NCBI GenBank assembly: GCA_025200525.1
Contig: CM045768.1
Location: 51,468,925 to 51,532,924, forward strand
Origin: Camellia lanceoleosa
Taxonomy: Eukaryota; Streptophyta; Magnoliopsida; Ericales; Theaceae
Direction: 5' to 3'
Length of the DNA: 64,000 nt
Shown: positions 46,527 to 58,300 of the stretch, one piece after another
How the letters are laid out: each line of letters begins with the position of its first letter
Numbering within the stretch: position 1 is the first letter of the stretch
The notes under the pieces: generated by a model
Database searches by the model: none
What the model was told of the DNA's origin: nothing
The model's input: only the letters and a program-made list of their open reading frames with translations
Program-made: the position numbers and the translations under genes

Positions 46527-49030
46527 CTACTCAGTGCCAACAGTTGGTTGTGTCCCAGCCTCAGAAGACAACTGTGAGCCCTTCTTGGTAGCCTTCTCAG
46601 CCTCGAGCTCGGCATCGATCTCTTATAGAGTCTGATCGATGCTCTTCTCAGCAATTGGCACCTCGGAGGCTGTCTTCTAGGAGGAGGCACCTTTAGAGAC
46701 TTCATCCTCCGCATCCTAAGTCAAGTCTAAGACTTGCTCATTTAGAGTAGGGGACTTGGCCCCAGCGTCATCAACCTTCTCAAACTTTTCAGTCTCAGTT
46801 TCCTCTTCGGACTCAACCTCGTCCTCGGATTGGCTTGCAGTATGGAGGAATGACAGGACGAGTCGACTTTTGTCTTTAAGAGAAGAATCCTCGGGGACAG
46901 CTAACTCCTTCAGAGCAGCCATCTAACCAAGCGTATAGCCCTTGTTGCATGTCTGTCTGACTTGTTTCTTGTAGTCTTCTTTGACGTCGGCCGCCCCTTC
47001 GGCATACGCATTCTCATCCGCCGCTTTGATCTTGGTTTCTTTTGTGGCCAAAGCAATAATGAGCTCAGCTTGGGCCTCGGCGGTCTTCACTTCAGCCTCT
47101 TTCTTTTCAGCCTCAAGGACCTTAGCAACGACCTCAGCAGCTCATGCCTTCTTCTCAGCCTCTTCTTGGGCTTGTTTGGCTACCTTGGCCTGATCTATAA
47201 ATGTCTTCATCTTGGCCTCGGCTCTGTTGACGGTCTTCAACAAATTAGCAACCTCCTTGGTCTTGTTGACCAACTCCTTCTTGATGTCGAAAGATTGCAT
47301 CGCGAAGGAGTGGACATGTTGGATTGCCTAGAAGAAATGGACAAAACAAAAGTTAGTGAAATTCTTTAAGTATGGAAAAACAGAGAATGAAAAGTACCAA
47401 GTGTTAGGGGCTTACTTGAACAGAGTGCTGCAACATTAGAGCGAAGTTTTCATATTCACTGACCTCGGCGTTGTGTTCGAGGTCTTTTGGCAGAAGCAAG
47501 GCAATAGAGAGCGCGACGTCGACTTCGATGTCAGTCGCGCTATCGCTGACTCTGACTGGCTTGTCCTTAATTGTAATTGGAGGGGTCTAGAGGGCATCAA
47601 ATTTCATGGACCCCGAGGTCGTGGCTGACTCTGACCTCGGCTTCTTTGACTAGGTGGATTCAAAGGGAGCAGCCTCTACGGGCCTATTTTCGACGATAGA
47701 GGAACTATTTTCCACTTCAGCCATCTTAGATATCGACAAGGTATCCTCAGAATCGATTTAAGTTGCCATTGCCTTGGCTTGGGCTTTCTTCAGCCTTTTT
47801 GGCTTTGGTTTGGGCTGAGATTGTGGAGATGGAGATTGGACGGTAGTGACGCTCGGGATATCGGCCAGAAGATCTTCAACAACTGCTTTCTTGCGACCTA
47901 TTTTGTCGAAGGAGATGGCAACGATAACTTTAGTGCCAAGGCAGATTACTGGTAGAGTTATTGGTGGATTTGCTAGGTCGAAAGATGACGCGTCAAAGAC
48001 TTTGAGTCTCACTTTGGTGCTTGCAGTGGAGCTCCACGTCGGCGCTGGCGTTGCAAATGTGGAATCAGCTGTGGAGCTGAGGTTGATGGTCGCTCACGGA
48101 TCAGAGGTGGATCCTTGATCTGGCCGAGGTGAAGAAGTTGTTGCAGGAGTTGTAGCAGAAGAAGGGGACTTGCTCTTTTTAGGGACGTCAGGCAAAGTCG
48201 ATCTATAGGTTGGGATGAAATCCAGAAGCAGAGAAGCCTTGCGCTGATTAACAGGCAAGTCCAGTAGCCTCTTGAAATCTTTACTGGGAAAGAAGATTTT
48301 TCGGAAGTCCTTTAGTGGCTGGGAAAGAACTGCAAAACAAAGTAAACAGACGTCAGAGCATACAAAAATATCAAAGTAAGAAAGACTTGAAAGCAAGTAA
48401 AGGTGACACTTGGCTCTTACCATCTCCCTCTCTAAAAACTGTTTGGCTTAGGGAATAGAGGTGAAGGTCATCATCTGGTTGAAACTCCCAGTTGCCCGAG
48501 ACGATGAAATAATCGTTTCCAGCACCCTTGTTTGAGTCTGGGAGGTCGACAACGAGTTTGTATTCCGTCGACCTCGGCTTAAGATAGTATATGTAACATT
48601 TTTCTGACTTAAGGCCACACATGGTGTAGCAGTACTGGATGTCGGCGAGGGTAACCCTAGCATTCTCTCTTTTGGCTAAGGAAATTATACCATTGATAAC
48701 TCGGAAGGAGTTAATGGCAAGCTGCATTGGGTTCAATTTGTAGTAGTATAGGACTTATCGGAAAAGGGTGTCAAGAGGGAACCTAAGTCCACACTCTATA
48801 AAGGCAACCACTAGGAAGGGCATGGAGTCATCTTTGGGCATGATGGAGTCTTCCTTCCCTGCCAACCTGAGATGAACGTCGGCAAGGATGGCAAACTCCT
48901 ACCTAAAGTATTCTAACTTAGTTAGGGTGTTTACCCTCCACCTGAACATATCCATGATGTCGGCTAGAGGGACAAGGTGTCGGATTTCAGAAGGAAGTGT
49001 TTTTTGTCTAAGGTTTAAAGGACCTCAGCA
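46527..49030 (-). pseudogene. Spliced antisense accessory gene (aORF) of element B
   Basis: Runs opposite to gag-pol. Exons: about 49030-48421, 48329-47416 and 47327-46527. Donors and acceptors are good (TTTTGCAG/TTC; TTCTTCTAG/GCA), and the first join keeps the frame (FREGD / VLSQPLKDFRKIF). The first part (GLRFPLDTLFR, NPMQLAINSFRVI, YYLKPRSTEYKL-like) resembles the 'putative plant transposon protein' ORFs found antisense in Tat-lineage elements such as Grande. The last exon is a long Lys/Glu/Ala-rich coiled coil (KEVANLLKTVNRAEAKMKTF), then an acidic tail. In-frame stops (CGA to TGA, TGG to TAG types) inactivate it. A possible upstream non-coding exon ends at a donor near 49499. Function of such ORFs is unknown. 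Confidence 0.72.
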
Positions 49031-50167
49031 AAACCTAAACGTATGTTGAGGCAAGGGTTTTTGAAGATCTAAAGGAATTTGTTTCAATTTTTCCTAGAGT
49101 TTGGAGTTCTAAAGCAAATCCCAATCCTAGAGTTACTAAAACATAAGGGTTAAATGCAAGAATCTGGAAAAAAACAGTAAGAAAACAGAAATACGAACAT
49201 GATTCAGACTCAAGAAAACGAGCAAGAATTCAAAGAACACTGAGTAAAGTTTGTGCAGGTGAGCAAGGCCAAGAATAGTAGCAAAATAAACAAGTGTATG
49301 AACGATATGTGCATAAAGGTCATAAATCAAAAGCAGATTGAATAAACACGAAATTACAAGATAGAACATGCTCAAACATATGAATGATGAAGTTTAAATC
49401 ACAGATAGAGACTGTAGAACATGAATATGTTCGTCATGGCAAGTAAACAGAGGCAACAGAGTATGAAAAACTAAAGAATGAGAAAATAGTAACTCACCAA
49501 AGAGAATGGAGCCGGTGTGAGGTACGCCGGAGTTGAACGCAAGTGGTACGAGTGGCAGAAGGTCGAAAGCCTCACCGGAGGGAAAGAATGAAGTAGTTAC
49601 AAAAAGCTTAAAGAACGAAAATGGAGGATTTGGGAGAAAAAAGTTAGAAAGAGAAAGTTCTAGCGAAAACGAAGATGTGAAATGAAAAGACGGAAAGAGG
49701 GAAAAGGATTTTTTGTCAAAACATGGAGAAGACAGCAAAGTGGTATTGAATGCGCCTTGGATAACGTGCCTGTCAGGTGGCGCACGCAAATGTAACGCGA
49801 CTTGATAGCGCGTGTCAGGTACGGTTCGATAGGGAAGGGACGCGTGGCAAAAACGGTTGAAATACCGTGCGTGACAGCTCATACGCATGTGAAAACTCTT
49901 GGAGTTCTTGATTTAATAAAGCAATGATCTCAGCTAGGAAGACGATCTCGGCTAAGAAGATGATCTCGGCTAAATAAACTTGAACAAACTTAGTTCTTGG
50001 TTTCTAAGACATTGATACAAACACACAGAAGTGTTTATCATATGGAAGCCGATGTGTGATAACCTCGGTAATGAATGATAGAGCAAGTTTAGCCGACGTG
50101 CTATAGGTTCAAATGATATAGGTTTCATCACCTTAGGATGCTGAGATAATAGAACCTAAGGGGCAGT
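49031..50167 (+). other. Element B 3' region between the antisense gene and the 3' LTR
   Basis: No sense coding. On the minus strand it should hold the promoter and leader of the antisense gene (donor-like GTGAGTTAC at about 49490-49499). A short ATCTCGGCTAAGAAG triplication lies at 49928-49978. A polypurine-like stretch ends at the LTR. Confidence 0.5.
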
Positions 50168-50707
50168 TGTGGGGATATATTTTTTGGACAGCAACACGTG
50201 GCCGATGTGGCACCGAAGTGCCAGCCGAGGTGCCACGTGTTCTTGAGTTGATGCTGAGGTAATCTCGACTAGGCCGAGGTTTTCTGCGGAGATACCGGAA
50301 TCCGAGATAAACGGATAAGTTACAAGAGTCCTAGAATGAGAGAGAACTTCAGCCTGGGTAAGGATAAAGCTCTTAGGAGGTTTATCTTTATCTATCTGAG
50401 AGTCCTAGATAGGCATTGAGCCAGAGTCCATTGAAGCTAGGCTTCTACAAGGATCAGGTCAGTGTTAGTTATAAAAGTAAGGCACCCTCTTGGGTCTAAG
50501 GTACGCTTTTTGAATTATGAATAATGAGTAAAGCACTTTTGCTATCTTTGAGAGATAACTGACTTGATCGTCGGAGTGCCCCCGGGTGAACGAACCACCA
50601 CTGGAGTCTTTTTCTTTCTGTGACAGATCATTTAGGCGCAATCTGTTCTGCCAGTGTTCTCCAGCTGAGTACTTGTTTGGCAGTGTGGTTAGAAAACAAC
50701 ACACACA
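50168..50707 (+). repeat. Element B 3' LTR
   Basis: Same length as the 5' LTR, with no indels needed in the alignment. About 50 substitutions by eye, mostly C/T and G/A. Confidence 0.93.
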
Positions 50708-50712
50708 TCTCT

Positions 50713-51436
50713 AATGCAATATGAATATGATTGCAAAACAAAACAAATCGATCATTAATGATAAGTAATTATAACATTTTCTCCGAACAAATATTTAATT
50801 TCAAAACCAACTTATAAATGCACTAAATGAGTTATTTGACCTTGAGATTTAGAAATTCCATTATCTAGATTACTATTATCTCATACAATTTGGATTTTAT
50901 GGGATAAAACAATTAAATAAAATTATTTGAATAGAGATTTAAACATTTTAAGATAACTTTTTGTCTTATACTTTTTTTAATTATTAATCAATCATCACTT
51001 ACACATACTGAGCCTATAAAGTGGATATAAAAAATAGCCTACATCATTATCTTATCAATTATCTCATTATGGTGATGACTTTAATGTAATATGAATGTGA
51101 TTATAAAACAAACGGTGTTGTTATATGTACTAATTAGTGTACCAACACTAATTATGATATTATTGTTGACTCCATTTATTATACAAATTATAAATACCAA
51201 AAATCTTTTAAATTATGTCACATCATTGATTAATACATTAATTAATATATTAATTAGTGCATATTGTATTATTCTAAAATAAAACAAATCCACTATTAAT
51301 GGTAAGTAATTATAACATTTTCTTCAAACAAACATTTAATTTCAAAACCTACTTATACGTACACTAAATGAGTTATTTGACCTTGAGATTTAGATTCCAT
51401 TATTTGGATTACTATTTTCTTGTACAATTTGCATTT
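50713..51436. repeat. Duplicated host segment right of element B
   Basis: 50720-50930 and 51280-51436 (continued at 52282 and 52511) are copies of the same sequence (AAGTAATTATAACATTTTCT, AAATGAGTTATTTGACCTTG). The second copy has been cut by the insertions at 51108-51280, 51437-52271 and 52302-52510, so each insertion has an uninterrupted reference copy within the window. Confidence 0.82.
51108..51280. mobile_element. MITE of about 170 bp in the duplicated segment
   Basis: Absent from the sister copy at 50730. Flanks share ATAAAACAAA on both sides (10 bp). Ends are weak inverted repeats (TTGTTATATGTACTAATTAG and its approximate mirror ATTAGTGCATATTGTATTA). Non-coding. Confidence 0.6.
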
Positions 51437-52271
51437 GGTGAATTACATTAGTAGTCTCCATAGTTTGAATCTCCTACCATTTTAATCAATAGCTTTTCAA
51501 TTGTGACACATTTAACCTTAAATTTTGAATCTTATTCTAAATAAGGACAATCGAATATATCATTACTCAATTTCAAGGGCAAAATTGTCAATTTTATAAA
51601 ATATAAACTAATTTGACAAAAATAAATATCAAAAAAATATTTTAGAATTTTTTAAAACTATTTCTACCATCAAAGATAAAATTATGTAAATTTGACAAAT
51701 CTTTTACACATTTATTTATTTATTTTTACCAAATTAATTTTTATTATGTGTTTGGATGATAATCATGTAATGAGTGGTTGTTAGGCTTTTAATGTGTAAT
51801 TGATATAATATATGAAATTTTTTTAGTTTTGGATTTTTTAATTTAATAGATTGATTTAATAATGATATCAAAGTTGTCACCATATTTGACTTTTGAAAAA
51901 ATATAAACTAATTTAATGAAAATAAAAACAACTACCCATTACATGATTATCATCCAAGCACGTAATAAAATTAATTTGATAAATAAATAAATAAATGTGT
52001 AAACGACTTATCAATTCTATATAATTTTATATTTGGTGGGTAAAAATAATTTTTAAAAATTCAAAAATAATTTTTTGATATTTATTTTTGTCAAATTAGT
52101 TTATATTTTATCAAATTGATGACTTTGCCCTTGAAATTGGACAATGGTATTTTCAATTGTCCTAATTTGGAACAAGATTCAAAATTCAGAGTCAAATATG
52201 TTATAATTGAAAAGTTTGAGATCAAAGTGATACGAGTTTCAAATTATAGAGATTGTTAATGTAATTCGTCC
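51437..52271. mobile_element. Mutator-like MITE (Pack-MULE relative), 835 bp
   Basis: Ends GGTGAATTACATTAGTAG and, reverse-complemented, GGACGAATTACATTAACAA begin long inverted repeats homologous to 28573-29188 and to the Pack-MULE ends. The 10-bp target duplication ATTTGCATTT is identical on both sides (51427-51436, 52272-52281), and the sister host copy lacks the insertion. Confidence 0.88.
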
Positions 52272-52301
52272 ATTTGCATTTTTATGGGATAAAACAACTA
52301 A

Positions 52302-52510
52302 GCCCCGGTTTGGTTTTCCTCCTAGGCTAAAAAATCACAACAAAAAAAAAGAAGAAGCCAAAAAGCCAAAAATCACAAAAGGACACAAAAAAAAATGTCA
52401 TTTCAAAACCAAAAAAGCCAAACAAAAAAATCAAACAAACAAAAAAGTCTTAGATTAAAAAAATTTAAAAAATTAAAAAATCAACTAAAAACGTCATTGC
52501 CAAACTACCC
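52302..52510. mobile_element. Tourist-like MITE (209 bp), TAA target duplication
   Basis: Absent from the sister copy (ACAATTAAATAAAATT at about 50910). TAA on both sides (52299-52301, 52511-52513). Ends GCCCCGGTTTGG and, reverse-complemented, GGGTAGTTTGGC. A-rich inside. Confidence 0.72.
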
Positions 52511-52678
52511 TAAATAAAATTATTTGAATAGAGATTTAAGCCTTCCAAATTTCATCATATATTTAAATATTTTTATCAAACTTCTAGAAAATATTACTGT
52601 AGTAACTTTCTCATTTGCTTTATGAGGGATGAGTTTCTTTTGCAATTGTCAAGAATGGCATTTAATCCCGAATACTAA

Positions 52679-53461
52679 GGGTCTGTTTGGTAACGTTTAC
52701 GTTTTTAGTTTATATTTACAAAAATTTTATAAACTGGTTTTTGTTTATTTTTTGTTTATTTTTAGAAAAATATAAACTACAAACGTGTTTGGTAATTGAC
52801 AAAATGTTTAAAAAAATTTAAAAATATAAAAAAGAGTGAGAAATGGCAAGTGGCGGCGGAAGACGGTGGTGGAAAGTGGTGACGGTGGGTGGTGGGTAGC
52901 GGGTGGTGGTGGGCGGGTGGGTGGTAGCAAGTGGGTGGTGGTAGTGGTGGGTGGCGGTGGTGGCGGTGGGTGGGTGGGTGGTGTGGTGGGTGGTGGGTGA
53001 TGGCAGTGGTGGTGGTGGTGGTGGTGGGTGGTGGGTGGTGGTGAATGATGGTAGGTGGGTGGTAAGTGGTGGTGGCATGTAGGTGGTGGGTGGTGGTGGC
53101 GGACGGTGTATAGTAGTGGCGGGTGGTGGGTGATAGTGGCGGGCGGTGTATAGTAGTGGCGAGTGGTGGGTGGTGATGGTGGTGGTGGTGGTGGCGAGTG
53201 GGTGGTGGCTAGTAGGTGGTAGTAGCGGGTGATGGATGGTGGCGAAAGACAGTGGTGGAAAATGGTGGCGGGTGATGGCTAGTGTTGGGTGGTAAAAAAA
53301 AAAAAAAACTCAAAACGGAAACACATTTTTTGGCCAAATTTATAAATTGAGGCCATTGATTTATAAATAAAAAATTTACCAAACAAGTTTTTATTTGAGT
53401 TTTTAAAATTTTTGTAAATATAAACAGAAAACTGAAAACGTAAGTGTTACCAAACGGCACC
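52679..53461. mobile_element. Harbinger-type MITE (783 bp) carrying a G-rich minisatellite
   Basis: Ends GGGTCTGTTTGGTAACG and, reverse-complemented, GGTGCCGTTTGGTAAC, then TTTACGTTTT versus CTTACGTTTT. TAA flanks both sides (52676-52678, 53462-53464). The centre (52850-53290) is an array of GGTGGTGGGT-type words with runs of G on the plus strand. The proline/threonine/histidine-rich reading frame on the minus strand is a by-product. Confidence 0.78.
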
Positions 53462-53464
53462 TAA

Positions 53465-54001
53465 AATTATGCTTTTTCATAATTCTATTAAATTTTATTA
53501 CGTACAAGGGTTTTAAAAATAAAGACAATTATTGGTTGTATATTACATAATGGATCACATTTACAAGTGTTCTATGTGTATATTTTATAATTAATCTTGT
53601 ATTTTTTACTCATTTTTAGTTATTTAGGTTCATGTCACTATTTTATAATGTAGTTTAAAATGTATTAAGGATGCTCAACGGATATTTTGATACGCCTAAA
53701 CTGATCGAATCAAATCGATTCATCGCAATTTTTACGGATGTATAATGACGAGCGGACGGTTGTGGATTAGTTTTTTTTTCCAATCTACCTAGTTTTGGAT
53801 GGATGACAGATTTAAGATTCTTTTGGTTGCAACTAGACCACCAAATCGCGAGCACCCCTAGTAATTTGTTAGATTTTGTGCTTTCAATTTATTTACATAT
53901 TTTGTTTGTGTTTTCAACTGAAAAAGAGTTTAGATATTCTGTTATGTTTTCAATTTATTTTTAATTTGAAATCCTTTTATCAAATGGCAAATGTTGATAT
54001 T
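53465..54001. other. AT-rich spacer
   Basis: No gene or recognised repeat. Confidence 0.4.
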
Positions 54002-54209
54002 CACTCCAAGAAAAATCACCTTTGGCGACAAAATTTTTAGTCGCTAAAAGTCGCCTTTTTACCTTTCCCGACTAAATTTTTTAGTCGCCGGTTTTGTAGC
54101 GAATAAACGGTCACAGAAGGTTTTGGCGACTAAAAAGGTTTTAGTCGGCAAAAAGACAGGTCTTTAGCGACCAAAGTTTTGGTTGCCAATACTCAATTCC
54201 ACTGTTTAA
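54002..54209. mobile_element. CACTA-type terminus, truncated
   Basis: CACTCCAAGAAAAATCACC followed by repeated GGCGACTAAA / TTTAGTCGC words in both orientations (54024-54180), the typical CACTA end with subterminal repeats. It stops where similarity to the Tat family begins (about 54210). No other end in the window. Confidence 0.6.
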
Positions 54210-55200
54210 AATTATAATCTTCTCGGGGTTACATACCTCGGGTATAATAACTGCAAGTTTTTACTTCGACAAGATACTGACTTGCAATCTTTTCATAAAT
54301 TTCAACAAGTATAAAACATATACTATTTAATGTTAATTTTGCAGACTTTTCTCAAGTTTCAACGAGTGTCTAAACAGTGATATCAGTCTAACCTACTTGT
54401 AAATTGCTACAAATTTCAACAAGGACTATCACATACAGTTAACTTTTCTCAAGTTATAACAAATGTTTAAACAATGATCTTCTTGTAAATTGCTACAAAT
54501 TTCAACAAGGGTTTAAACAATATACTTAACCTTTACTTCAACCTATAAATTGCTGTAAATTTCAGCCGATGATAACATGTCGGTTTAACTTTAACTTGTA
54601 AATTGCTACAAATTTCAATAAGTGTTAAACATCTTCTTCGGTTTATCCAACCAGTAGATTGCTATAAGTCTATAAGCAATAACATCGGTTTCACTTCGAC
54701 TCGTAAATTGCTACAAATTTCAACAAGTGAAGAGAAACAAATATCTCGACTTAACTTCAACTTGTAAATTGCTACAAATTTCAACAAGTGAAATTAAAGA
54801 ACCATCTCGGCTTACTTTTAACTTGTAAATTGCTATAAATTTCAACAAGTGGTAAGCTTTATATCGGTTTGACCAACTTGTAAATTGCTACAAATTTCAA
54901 CAAATGGTAAACTTTGTATTCGGTCTGACCAACTTGTAAATTGCTACAAATTTCAACAAGTCGTAGATTTTGTATTCGGTCTGACCAACTTGTAAATTGC
55001 TACAAATTTCAACAAGTGGTAAACTTTGTATTCGGTCTGACCAACTTGTAAATTGCTACAAATTTCAACAAGTGGTAGACTTTGTATTCGGTTTGACCAA
55101 CTTGTAAATTGCTACAAATTTCAACAAGTGGTAGACTTTGTAGTCAGTCTGACCAACTTGTAAATTGCTACAAATTTCAACAACTGGTAGACTTTGTATC
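54210..55200 (-). repeat. Tandem array of about 57-bp hairpin units (type 1) in element C
   Basis: Same core as element A (AACTTGTAAATTGCTACAAA, then TTTCAACAAGTGG) with a C-specific linker (AGACTTTGTATTCGGTCTGA). Units at 54840-55195 are nearly identical; those at 54210-54800 match the diverged copies at 13555-14040 of element A in the same order. Confidence 0.9.
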
Positions 55201-55350
55201 TTCTCTGCCCCAAATGTGAACCTAAGTTCCACTTGGGTTCTCATTTTTCATGTCTTCTAGAAACAATGTTAAGTATCTTAATCAATCATATGTGCTTGAA
55301 GAATTTCGAAAAGATTTTATTGATGACATCGGCCAAAAATAATGAACATC

Positions 55351-58300
55351 TCAATGATAGAAAAATTTCAAATTACAAGTGTTCCAAGGTCTTGGCAATG
55401 CTTTGCCCTCATTGTCTTCAAGCCGATAAGCTCCATTGCCTAACACCGAAGTAATTCTGTATGGTTCTTCGATTTGGGCCAAGCTTGCCCTCTCGGGATC
55501 TTTTTTGTTGCCGACGACTTTCCTTAAGACTAGGTCGCCGACTTGAAAATCTCTTGGGTTGACCTTCTTGTTATAAGTTCTGGCAAGCTGTTGCTGGTAT
55601 ACTGCAAGCTGAATTGCAGCCTTCTCTCTTCGCTCTTCTAAAAGATCCAGATCTCGGGCTAAGAGTATGTCATTAGTCCCATTCTCAACTCCCTGGGTTC
55701 GGATCCCTGGGATGTCGACTTCCATTGGAATTACTGCTTCTGTGCCATAGGCCATGACAAAGGGGGATTCCCCCGTTGATCTTCTCGGCGTAGTTCGATA
55801 TGCCCAAAGTACATTGGGTAATTCGTCTACCCACTTTCCTTTTGCTGCCTGCAGCCTCTTCTTTATTCCATCCAGAATTACTTTGTTGGATGCTTCTGCT
55901 TGCCCATTACTTTTGGGGAAACTTGGTGTTGAAAAGTAATTCTTGATCTTGAATTTCGCACAGAAGTTCTTGATAAGCTTGCTGTCGAATTGTGTTCCGT
56001 TGTCGGCAACGATGGCTCTAGGAATGCCAAATCTAGTAATAATGTTTTTCCATATGAAATTCTTGACGTCCACATCTCGGATTTTGGCAAGAGGTTCTGC
56101 CTCTATCCATTTTGTGAAGTAATCTGTTGCTACCAAAAAGTATTTTCTCTGCCCAGTTGCTTGGGAAAGTTGTCCAACCAGATCCATGCCCTATTGGGCA
56201 AACGGCCAATTTGAATCTTGATATCGGTTCAGTCAAGAATGGTGATGAATCAAGTGCAAACCTTTGGCATTGTTCGCACTTCTTCACGTATGCTTTTGCA
56301 TCTTTTTGCATGTAGGGCCACCAATACCCCTGGGTAATGGCCCTATGGGCTAATGATCTGCCTCCAATGTGGCTTCCACAAATCCCTTCATGAATTTCAT
56401 ATAAAAAATCTTCAACTTGTAAAGGGTGTACGCACATTAAAAGGGGTCCAATCGCAGACCTTCAGAGATGTCTGTCGTAGTCGTTGAATCTTCGACTTCG
56501 ATCGACTTTGTGTGCCTCCTCATGCGATCTTCTGGCAGCTTTCCTTCTTTTAGGAATGCAACAATTGCATCCATCCAGCTTGGCCCCATGTCCACACACA
56601 TTACTTCTTGCTTTGCGCTCCATGGTTCTATGCTCGGGCCTGACATATAGTCGATCATGATTGTTTTTGTTTTTCGATCAGATTGAACTTGCGGGTTGTG
56701 TAACGCGTCGGCGTGGCTGTTATCATCTCGGCTTACTTGAAGAAGTCGGCAGTTCTGAAATAGCTCGGCCAATCTGATAACCTCTTTTGCATATGCCAAC
56801 ATCCTCTCATCTCTGACTGCAAATTCTCCTGTTGATTGGTTAACAATTAACTGTGAATCACAAAAAACTATTATCTCATCTGCTTCTGCTGCTGCTGCTT
56901 TTAGTCCTGCAATTAATGCCTCGTATTCTGCTTCATTGTTTGAGGCCTTGAACCCCAAACGGATGGATTGCTCTATTATTTCACCATCTGGGGATATCAG
57001 CAGTACTCCTGCCCCCGCTTCTTGTCGGTTTGAACTTCCATCGACAAACAGTCTGAATGAGTCATCGATGTAGATGCTGTAGGGTCTGAGCTTTTCCTTT
57101 CTTTGTTCCTTGGCCTTTGGCTGGGATTCTCCTTGCTTGCTGGGATCTTGTTCATTTTGGCTCAACGGAGCCCGAGGTTCGATGGATTCAGGCGTGAATT
57201 CTGCCACAAAGTCGGCTAAAACTTGGCCCTTAATTGTTGTTCTGGGCATGAACTCTAGGTCATACTGGCCCAAGGCCACTGCTCACCTTGCAATTCTTCC
57301 TGTTAAGTCTCCTTGTTGCAACAAGGATTTCAATGGGTGTTCTGTTAGCACTACAATCTTGTGTGCCTGGAAGTAGTGATTCAACTTCTTTGAGGCCATC
57401 ACCAAGGCCAGCATTAACTTCTCCAGTGGTAAGTACCTTGTTTCAGCGTTGGCCAAGGTTTTACTTACATAATAGACAGCCTTCTGTTCTCCCTGCTCTT
57501 CTCGGATTAGCACTGCACCGACTCCGTATTCTGATACGGTTAAGTATAAAAATAACTCCTCCCTAGGTTCAGGTGTTGAGAGGACTGGAGCCGTGGTCAG
57601 ATACTTTTTTAGGTCGGCCAAAACGGCCTCACATTCTTCAGTCCATAGGAAGTCTGCCGTCTTTTTTACCAAGTTGAAGAAGGGTTTGCATTTGTCTGAG
57701 CTTCGGCTTATAAACCTGTTTAGGGCTGCGGCCCCTTCCGGTGAGCATTTGAACCTGTTTAGCCGAGGTTGGGCTCTGTAGATCTAGGATGGCCTTGATC
57801 TGATCTGGGCTGGCCTTTATTCCCCTTTTTGTTACCAGGTACCCTAGAAACTTACTGATCCAACTCCGAACGCGCATTTCGATGCGTTGAGTCGGAGCCG
57901 ATATGCTTTAAGTATCTTAAATACCTCTGCTAGGTCGGCAATATGATTTTTTGGCTCATTGGTCTTCACGACCATGTCATCGATGTAAACTTCTACTGTT
58001 TGGCATATCAGGTGTTTGAACATTTTTATTACCAGTCTTTGGTAGGTTGCTCCTGCATTCTTCAGTCCGAAAGGCATCACCCTGTAATAGTACAGGCCTT
58101 TTGGGGTAATGAATGTTGTCTTCTCCTCGTCTAGGGGGTACATAGCTATCTGGTGATACCCCCTATAAGCGTCCAGGAAGCTCATTCTTCCATGTCCTGA
58201 TGTAGCATCCACCAGCTGGTCAATTTTTGGCAGAGGAAAGGCTTTTTTGGAGCTTTATTTAGGCTTGTAAAATCTACGCAAACGCTCCATTTACCATTTT

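Larger units (their letters stand above)
38791..50707 (+). mobile_element. Element B: Tat-lineage Ty3/gypsy LTR retrotransposon, 11.9 kb, coding-dead
   Basis: LTRs of exactly 540 bp (38791-39330, 50168-50707), primer-binding site at 39333, broken gag-pol (39366-45058), two tandem arrays, an antisense accessory gene (46527-49030) and a polypurine-like stretch (CCTAAGGGGCAGT, about 50155-50167). Target duplication is TCTTT/TCTCT, supported by a duplicated host segment. By eye the LTRs differ at about 50 sites (roughly 91% identical), mostly transitions, so this is older than element A. A second, archaeal-type RNase H after the RT-linked one, and an antisense ORF between pol and the 3' LTR, place it in the Tat lineage. 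Confidence 0.93.

Noticed and set aside
49394..49888. 164-codon open frame on the minus strand of element B
   Set aside because: It is not similar to the antisense gene exons; more likely the leader region, with a donor-like site inside.
52818..53078. Pro/Thr/His-rich open frame on the minus strand
   Set aside because: By-product of the G-rich minisatellite.
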